Shown piece after piece: positions 27,901 through 32,241 of a DNA stretch of 32,241 nt. Position 1 is the first letter of the stretch; the number at the start of each line of letters is the position of its first letter. The position numbers and the translations under genes were made by a program. Source of the stretch: an uncultured Myxococcales bacterium (GTDB lineage Bacteria; Myxococcota_A; Polyangia; Nannocystales; Nannocystaceae); the NCBI GenBank assembly GCA_902826865.1, contig CADEGN010000067.1:1-32241 (forward strand), given 5' to 3'. Below the pieces are notes generated by a model that was not told where the DNA came from, did not search any database, and was given only the letters and a program-made list of their open reading frames with translations.

Positions 27901-28242
27901 TGGGGCGGTCGCCGCATTGCTCGACGCCGGCCGTGCTGGTGGTGGCGGGGCGGGACCGCTGATCGACGCCGTCGGTCGTCGGGGCGGTGGTGCCGGTGGC
28001 GGAGCTGTGCCCGGTCGAATTGCCGGCGGCGCCGGCACGGGGCGCGCCGCGCCCGGCGCGGACATCGGCGGAACGCCTCCGGCCACCGCACCTGGGGGCT
28101 TGGTTGGCTTCGCTGGCGGCGGTGGTGGCGGCGGAATGACCCGCGGGGGTTGGGTCGCAGCAGGTCCTGGCTCGAGCCTCGACTGAGTCGCCGGGGCGCT
28201 GCCGGCTCCCTCGTCGCGCTGCCGCCGACTGTCGTCCGACAC
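24940..28242 (-). CDS. Transmembrane pseudokinase with long Pro/Ala-rich linkers and C-terminal TPRs
   Basis: 1100 residues from the GTG at 28242 (MSDDSRRQ); a GTG at 28260 is also possible. Residues 1-205 are Pro/Ala-rich. Residues about 220-500 fold like a Ser/Thr kinase (helix region LAVWIHRCLAKDPEDRYRDMAEVEAAL is typical), but the ATP Lys is Thr264, the HRD catalytic motif is HGA (356-358, Asp lost), the following Asn is Ser, and the glycine loop is unrecognisable; only DFG (Asp380) remains. Catalysis is unlikely. A second Pro/Ser/Ala linker (about 560-925), with repeated PAPPSSTPT-like units, leads to one TM (about 930-951) and about three TPRs (about 985-1095) that would lie in the periplasm. 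A scaffold role coupling a cytoplasmic partner to periplasmic TPR contacts is inference. Confidence 0.85.
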   Translation of the reverse strand: MSDDSRRQRDEGAGSAPATQSRLEPGPAATQPPRVIPPPPPPPAKPTKPPGAVAGGVPPMSAPGAARPVPAPPAIRPGTAPPPAPPPRRPTASISGPAPPPPARPASSNAATAPPPPRRPTVSINSAASAPIATAPPPRPLTTATAPIATAPPPPPRTAATAPPNLPTAIPPAVMGMPTRISRDVTSPISTRRTTSARPAAAIGSPTAGAPAPATPASDANATKTAATKVERSRFRALQRLWKHPLGEVNAATDAQTGKAALITVLHAGSAVNDAMLEAARAACRSAAALPGVAIAKPIDVQRTADGRIALANEPFEGTPLVNISRNQPMPAARAIAILRQVTRELDVAHRAGLTHGAMSLASIVLRAKAERPDTVIVTDFGLGPLLDGTLTVLKEDAALQPTSPERISGTHRDLREDIYLLGCLGYTLLTGGPPFRTGTPEAVRRRHAIEDPMPILERMRGTRSVGEALAVWIHRCLAKDPEDRYRDMAEVEAALCIAQIEDQVTTPWDDLSPPAVDPTTMAKIRNALTPAATLAVATFATTPPDFDDEVTIMRAPPHAPPTTGDSVRRFAPDDPLHGRELIATSPVAPVAAGKPPAEIDHARAALGLDDDAEPPHASVPSPAGSPNVSAALDGPAPPTSSPNLSADSDQPAPPSSTPTVPAGSDEPAPPSSTPTIPAGPADQPNMSAPMAAAPPAESVPGAPSTPARPSSRLRNSTLPGVPRPTPRVSTEPSDRGSGPAVVAGSIAASAPSGTPETHAQPDPIIVAPGLGASSSPGQHSAGVVGSESPTPVVNTPVVNNPGLINATASPPVATSPAPGATMPQAPDAAGVRAARAPVSDEAQTVALPTVAVAASIPAIAPPSTMATQSGANVLGPQVLPSTAAPPRGPATAPWPTSAAQLTSTGAWPASGSLSDMDRSMVAAVHSGRRGLWIVLALASIGGLGYGAYFVSQRSPPQAPVVQATPVAPTTVGSSTAPIVEDPAADMAATPADLVAAGDRARQAGRASDAEALYQRAIVREPKHLGALLGLGHLRLDAGDAERASGYFRRAVTAAPKNGDARVGLGDALVKLGNVGEARKQYKKAKQYGHPAAAARLAQL

Positions 28243-28378
28243 GTCGGCGCAGAATCTCACAGGTTGGCCCCACGATCACGTGTCCGGCGTTTTGGGGCAG
28301 GCCGGGAGCGTTTCTCGAAGCCGCAGGCCTCGACTTGTCTCGATTTGCCGGGCTTGAACCGATCATGGCGGCCCTGCT

Positions 28379-28395
28379 GTGTGACGCGCTCACAC
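28379..28395 (-). terminator. Hairpin between the carbamoyltransferase and pseudokinase genes
   Basis: GTGTGA-CGCGC-TCACAC is a perfect 6-bp stem with a 5-nt loop in the 203-nt gap after the carbamoyltransferase stop. There is no T-run on the minus strand; it may separate the two transcription units. Confidence 0.4.
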
Positions 28396-28445
28396 GCGCG
28401 GCGAAAATCCCGCCGGCGGACGCGACGCGCCTCGAGCGCGCTTCG

Positions 28446-29546
28446 CTATTCGAGTAGACCGAGTCGCAGCGCGCGATGGCGGATCTCGGCATCCGCACCA
28501 TTGACTGCGGCGAATAGCGCGGCGCGGATCCACATCCCGTTGCGGACCTGTCGCCACACCACGAAGCCCGGGTGATCTTCCCAGCTCTCAGGTAGCTCGT
28601 TGATCCGAGGTAGTGGATGCATCAACACGCAGTCGGGGCGAACGAGCTTGCGGTAGCTCGGCTCCATCACGAACTCCTCGCTGCTGCCGCGTTCGCCCGA
28701 ATCGGGGATTCCTCCGCCCTTGTCCCATTCCTGCTGCAGTCGAGTGACGTAGATCGCGTCGATATCATGGCCGACCTCGCGCAGCAGCGGGCCGAGGGCG
28801 CTGCGCGTGGTGTTCTCGACCTCATGCCTGCGGAGGTACGAAAGCAGCTCGTCGTCGGGGGCGAACGCGGCCGGCGAGACGAAGAAGATCCGCGGCTTTT
28901 CGAATCGAGTCAGTAGGTAGGCCAGCGAGCGCGCAGCCCGGTTGCGGGCGATGTCGCCGATGATCACCACGTTCTTGCCGTCCACGCCTCCGCGCTGGGA
29001 GAACGAGTATCGCAGCGTGTAGATGTCGAGCAGCGATTGGGTAACGTGTTGGCTCTTTCCGCTGCCGGCCGAGATGACTGGGATGGGGCGCCCGGTTTGT
29101 GACAGTGCCCAGGCGGCACGCATGGCGAATTCGTCGTCGCTATGTCGCGTGACGATCGCGTCGAAAAAGCTCGACAGTGTGCGGACCGAGTCCTCGACGG
29201 ACTCGCCCTTCGAAAACGACGACGTACGCAGGTCGCTGACAATGCGAGAGATCGCGCCGAGCTTGTCCGCTGCAGCGACGAATGACTCCGCGGTACGCGT
29301 GCTCGGTTGGGCAAACAGGTTCATGATCCGCTGGCCGCGAAGCACGTTGCGTAGGAAGTCGCGGCCATCCAGCTGGCGATCGAGACGACGGATCGCCGTC
29401 GCCGTATCGCACAGGGATTCGATCTCCGACCGGCTGAACTGCTGGCTGATGAGTACGAAGAACGGACGCCCGTTACTCGATAGCAGCTTGCGCCGTTGCT
29501 CCCGCTCCTCGAGACCGGCCCTAAATTCTTCGAACGTGACGCCCAT
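28446..29546 (-). CDS. pyrB: Aspartate carbamoyltransferase, catalytic chain
   Basis: 366 residues from the ATG at 29546, longer than the usual 305-315 because of about 30 extra N-terminal residues and an insertion after the Arg229-equivalent. Active-site motifs match E. coli PyrB in order: STRT (82-85, carbamoyl phosphate), the 80s-loop Ser and Lys in SSFSKGES, Arg in VTRHSD, QH in GKSQHVTQ, Arg in IGDIARNRAARS, Arg and Gln in YVTRLQQEW (aspartate binding), and HPLPRINE. It should form carbamoyl aspartate in pyrimidine synthesis. No regulatory chain (pyrI) or other pyr gene lies nearby. The TRLQ and HPLPR signatures favour aspartate over ornithine as acceptor. Confidence 0.88.
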   Translation of the reverse strand: MGVTFEEFRAGLEEREQRRKLLSSNGRPFFVLISQQFSRSEIESLCDTATAIRRLDRQLDGRDFLRNVLRGQRIMNLFAQPSTRTAESFVAAADKLGAISRIVSDLRTSSFSKGESVEDSVRTLSSFFDAIVTRHSDDEFAMRAAWALSQTGRPIPVISAGSGKSQHVTQSLLDIYTLRYSFSQRGGVDGKNVVIIGDIARNRAARSLAYLLTRFEKPRIFFVSPAAFAPDDELLSYLRRHEVENTTRSALGPLLREVGHDIDAIYVTRLQQEWDKGGGIPDSGERGSSEEFVMEPSYRKLVRPDCVLMHPLPRINELPESWEDHPGFVVWRQVRNGMWIRAALFAAVNGADAEIRHRALRLGLLE

Positions 29547-29702
29547 GCGCTCTCGACTCCCGGTTGGGCGCAGGTTATCCGAAGCCCGTCCACGGGGCGC
29601 GCCGCGCCGCTGCCGCCCCGTGGGTGGCTCCTCACGTTCGCTCTGCGTTGGCGCGACGCCGTCGCGAGCTCGGTGGCGCTCCCGGGCACCTCGCGGGGCG
29701 GC

Positions 29703-30662
29703 TCAGAACCGCACAGTCAGGGTGCCATCGACCCCGAGCGCAACATCGGCGCGTCGCTTGGCCGGCCCTCCAAAGGTCCGCCGCTCGCGCACGCGGGCGA
29801 CGACCTCGAGGGCAATGCCGGCCGGCAGCAGCACACCGCCGATGATGAAACCGCTGTAGGCGATCTGACCGCCGACGAGGAACGCGTTGCGGCGCTTGGC
29901 GTCCTCCGCCGCGCTCGACAGATTGATCGCACGTGGTCCTCCCGACGCCTGGTCGAGCACGACGCGGTTGGCGACCCGCGTGAGCATCCCGGCGATGCCC
30001 ATCGCGAAGGTCAAACTGCCGAGGGTGAGCAGGCTGATGCCCGAGCCATGCAACGCTCGGATCTCGCGACGCTGACGCTCCAGCTCCAGGCGGCGCCGTT
30101 CGGCCTCCTCGCGCGCACGGGCGGCTCGCTCTTCTTTCGTCTCGCGGTTGAGCTCGGCGTCCGAGATCTGCGCGTCGAGCTCCTTGAGAAATCCTGCGAT
30201 CTCTTTGGCGTCATAACCAGGCGAGCCCGCCATGCGCTTGTCATAGTTCTCGAACGCGACTCGGGCGCGGCGTAGATGCTCGATGTCGGGCTCGACGTCG
30301 TACCATTTCCGATGGGCCTGGCCGAGGTTGAAGAGCAAGAGCGGTTCATGGCTGAGTTCCCACGCGCGTTCGAACGCCTCGACGGCGCGCGGATACTGGC
30401 CGAGCTCGTAGTACTTCGAGCCCTCGAGAAACGCGGCGGCCGCTTCTGCGCGATCGCCCTCGGCGGGCTCGTCCGATGCCGGCGGCGCCTCTTCGGTGGC
30501 GGGTCCGGCCGGCGGGGGCTCGCCGCCCGGTGGTGGGCCCGCGGCAGGCTCGGCCGCGACCGGCTCGGTCGCCGGCGTGGGTGCTGCACTTGCAGGTGTC
30601 GCCAGCACAAGCGCCAGCGCGACAGCCACCAGGACACGCGAGGTTCTATAGGCCGCACTCAT
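29703..30662 (-). CDS. TPR membrane protein with signal peptide and coiled coil
   Basis: 319 residues from the ATG at 30662, overlapping the end of the upstream Cys-rich gene by 17 nt; an in-frame ATG farther upstream adds unneeded residues. A signal peptide (VLVAVALALVLATPASA) is followed by a Pro/Ala/Glu-rich spacer, about 2-3 TPRs (SKYYELGQYPRAVEAFERAWELSHEPLLLFNLGQAHRK split over residues about 80-130), a charged coiled coil (EERAARAREEAERRRLELE), and two C-terminal hydrophobic helices around GISLLTLGSLTFAMGI and IAYSGFIIGGVLLPAGIAL. This layout is common among myxobacterial envelope proteins of unknown function. The translational overlap suggests it is made together with the upstream secreted protein. 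Confidence 0.75.
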   Translation of the reverse strand: MSAAYRTSRVLVAVALALVLATPASAAPTPATEPVAAEPAAGPPPGGEPPPAGPATEEAPPASDEPAEGDRAEAAAAFLEGSKYYELGQYPRAVEAFERAWELSHEPLLLFNLGQAHRKWYDVEPDIEHLRRARVAFENYDKRMAGSPGYDAKEIAGFLKELDAQISDAELNRETKEERAARAREEAERRRLELERQRREIRALHGSGISLLTLGSLTFAMGIAGMLTRVANRVVLDQASGGPRAINLSSAAEDAKRRNAFLVGGQIAYSGFIIGGVLLPAGIALEVVARVRERRTFGGPAKRRADVALGVDGTLTVRF

Positions 30663-31461
30663 CGGGCAAGGCACTCGCATTCTGTTGAGCATTGTCGCAC
30701 GCGTTTTCGCCCAGCGCGCAACCCGATTCGTTGTTCCACAACACGCCCTCGGGTCCGAACAACCGGTCGAAGAGCTGGGCTTCGTCGGTCCCGGCGTTGG
30801 GTCTGCCTTCCGCTAGACAGCGATCGAAGTAGTCCTTGCAGATCTGCGGTTGACCGCAGTAGTAGCACTCGCCAATAGGCAGCAAGTCCTGGCAAGAGGT
30901 GGAGTCGCACGTCGCGCATTGCAAGACGATGGGAACCTCGACTCCCTCCGACACCACGTATTGACCGTCGGGCGTGCCGTCTTTGTCGACGTCGGCGCGC
31001 CCTGTGTTCTCCGCCACGGCGAACTGCGTGGTCATGATCTCGTGGCACAGGTTCGGAATGTCCTCACACACGTCCATGTCGACGACGTAGCCGAACTGCA
31101 GGGTGCCACTCTTCTCGCCCCGGAGGCCGTCGATGAAGGTCCACTGCACCTCCTCGCTGCCGGGGAAGCGGATCCCGCCACCGACGACGTTGGCGTTCTT
31201 CGCGACGAAGCCCAGATCGATGGTGAACGCGGTTCCGGGCACGGACACCGCGCGATCGAGGTTCGATACCACGGTGATCGTGCTGTCGGTCGCAGGATCG
31301 TCGAGGGGATCCTGAGGATCACCCGTATTGAACGGAGAGGGTCCATCATCGTCGCTGGCCGCCACAGCGTCGGCCGGATCACCACCGCCCGGATACGGTT
31401 GCAACAGACTGCAACCCAGGCCTACCGCCAGGCCGACGAAGATCCCGGGGTGACGCTCCAT
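30646..31461 (-). CDS. Cys-rich secreted protein, possible lipoprotein
   Basis: 271 residues from the ATG at 31461. A short signal (GIFVGLAVGLGC) ends at a Cys, but the residue at -3 is Gly, so the lipobox is not canonical. An Asp/Pro-rich spacer (DDDGPSPFNTGDPQDPLDD) follows, then beta-rich sequence (VVSNLDRAVSVPGTAFTIDLGF). The C-terminal third is packed with Cys: CATCDSTSC, GECYYCGQPQIC, CALGENAC and DECGL, which would form disulfides outside the cytoplasm. No domain recognised. Its stop overlaps the start of the TPR gene. Confidence 0.7.
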   Translation of the reverse strand: MERHPGIFVGLAVGLGCSLLQPYPGGGDPADAVAASDDDGPSPFNTGDPQDPLDDPATDSTITVVSNLDRAVSVPGTAFTIDLGFVAKNANVVGGGIRFPGSEEVQWTFIDGLRGEKSGTLQFGYVVDMDVCEDIPNLCHEIMTTQFAVAENTGRADVDKDGTPDGQYVVSEGVEVPIVLQCATCDSTSCQDLLPIGECYYCGQPQICKDYFDRCLAEGRPNAGTDEAQLFDRLFGPEGVLWNNESGCALGENACDNAQQNASALPDECGL

Positions 31462-31869
31462 CGTCCCGACGATATCACGCACCGTCGCGGCCGTACCACG
31501 GATCGTGGGTTCAATCCGGGTCTACCGCCTATGTCTGCTCGACCCAGTGCTGCCGGTTGCAGCCACACCAACGAATCGACGATGCGTCCGTTTGTGGGTC
31601 CTACACCGCGGGACAGGCGTCCATGCCCCCGCCGCCGGCGACTGTCACTCATCCGCGGCCACCATGTCCCACCAACGACACGGTACTGACAGTGGCAGCA
31701 AGCCGTCGGGTCGTATCAACGCAGATGCCCGCCGAACCCATCGTGATCGATGTTCACGAGCGTGAGGCGGGAGAGAGCCTTCGCCATGTGGAATGCGACC
31801 AAACTTGCGAACTCGACCGGGCGCGAATGTGATGGACGAAGGTCGCAATTCCGTGGTTCCATTCATCGC
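31462..31869. other. 408-nt gap with no recognised gene
   Basis: Divergent promoter region between the minus-strand Cys-rich gene and the plus-strand NUDIX gene. Open frames here have no family resemblance and atypical composition. I see no tRNA, strong hairpin or repeat. If the NUDIX gene starts at an in-frame ATG at 31750 or 31786, the gap is shorter. Confidence 0.5.
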
Positions 31870-32241
31870 GTGAACGACCCCGCAGGCGGGCGCGGTCCGG
31901 CGGACGGTATCGCTGGCCCCACGCTCGTCGACCTGGGTTTCCAGGTGGCATTCAAGGTTGCCCATCGGATGTTGCGGGCTTGGTGGGGCGTGCGGCACCC
32001 GCATACGCGCGGTGCCCTGATCGCGGTGTGGAACGCGGGCGAGATCTTGCTGGTCAAGAACTCATACCGCCGGGATCACACCCTGCCGGGCGGGTATGTT
32101 CGGCCGGGTGAGCCGATCACCCAAGCTGCCGCGCGCGAGCTCGCAGAGGAGTGCGAGATCGCAGTGGACCCGTCGGAAGTTCGCCAAGTCTACTCTGGGG
32201 TCCATCGCTACGAGAATCGGGACGATGACGTCGCAATCGTC
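31870..32241 (+). CDS. NUDIX hydrolase, 3' end outside window
   Basis: 124 codons are visible from the GTG at 31870 (ATGs at 31750 and 31786 are in frame and also possible). A short helical lead-in (VAFKVAHRMLRAWWGVRHPHTRG) is followed by a NUDIX fold: strand ALIAVWNAGEILLVKNS, then the NUDIX box starting GGYVRPGE with a seven-residue spacer and RELAEECEI. The metal-binding REUxEE core is intact, but the Gly that normally follows is Glu. Substrate unknown; the reaction would be hydrolysis of a nucleoside diphosphate linked to another group. Confidence 0.85.
   Translation, partial: MNDPAGGRGPADGIAGPTLVDLGFQVAFKVAHRMLRAWWGVRHPHTRGALIAVWNAGEILLVKNSYRRDHTLPGGYVRPGEPITQAAARELAEECEIAVDPSEVRQVYSGVHRYENRDDDVAIV

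Noticed and set aside
27104..28501. 465-residue minus-strand ORF in another frame of the pseudokinase gene
   Set aside because: Arg/Thr-rich with no motifs; the overlapping frame holds a kinase fold, TM and TPRs.
31500..31525. GGTTCAATCC resembling a tRNA T-loop
   Set aside because: The flanking bases do not form a T-stem and no acceptor, D or anticodon arms can be drawn.
31645..32004. 119-residue minus-strand ORF across the 31462-31869 gap
   Set aside because: No motif, no ribosome binding site, and it overlaps the NUDIX gene antisense.

Overview
The window is high-GC DNA with long ORFs and few gaps. It contains two Ser/Thr kinase-family proteins, a class III adenylate cyclase, a two-component/sigma-54 cluster, many lipoproteins and TPR proteins, and Gly/Ser/Asp-rich surface-protein linkers. 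This mix suggests a myxobacterium, perhaps of the Nannocystineae. That placement is inference; no marker gene such as rRNA is present. I saw no tRNA, rRNA, CRISPR array, insertion sequence or phage gene.

Layout. (a) 2-5842, plus strand, probably one operon: a membrane adenylate cyclase cut by the left edge, a Ser/Thr kinase ending in a degenerate receiver domain, a LysM-FecR-beta-barrel envelope protein and a small membrane protein. (b) 5945-8992, minus: a large multi-TM protein fused to a spermidine-synthase-like domain. It is followed on the plus strand by a small PHA-system-like protein (9156-9470) and on the minus strand by the wreck of a secreted beta-helix protein (9475-10250). (c) 10400-18459 is the most interesting block. 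A minus-strand operon encodes a globin-coupled histidine kinase, a single-domain receiver and a REC-PAS histidine kinase. Divergent from it, on the plus strand, are a universal stress protein, an NtrC-type sigma-54 activator, a P2-type cation ATPase and an Hsp20 chaperone. Two sigma-54-like promoters, before usp and before hsp20, share an unusual common core. (d) 18627-24881: an ACE-like (M2) zinc peptidase lipoprotein, a DUF1444-like protein, a minus-strand lipoprotein and a TPR-thioredoxin protein with a (GAA)12 microsatellite. (e) 24940-31461, minus: a giant transmembrane pseudokinase with TPRs, a complete aspartate carbamoyltransferase, a TPR membrane protein and a Cys-rich secreted protein. 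A NUDIX gene runs off the right edge.

How the parts may work together. In block (c) a haem-based gas sensor would signal through two receivers and a second kinase to the sigma-54 activator, which would switch on Usp, the cation pump and Hsp20. These are the same effector types (Usp, CtpF, HspX) that the haem-kinase DosS/DosT-DosR system controls in Mycobacterium tuberculosis, but the regulators belong to unrelated families. I propose a sigma-54-driven counterpart of the DosR dormancy/hypoxia regulon. The parts are visible in the sequence; the wiring is inferred.
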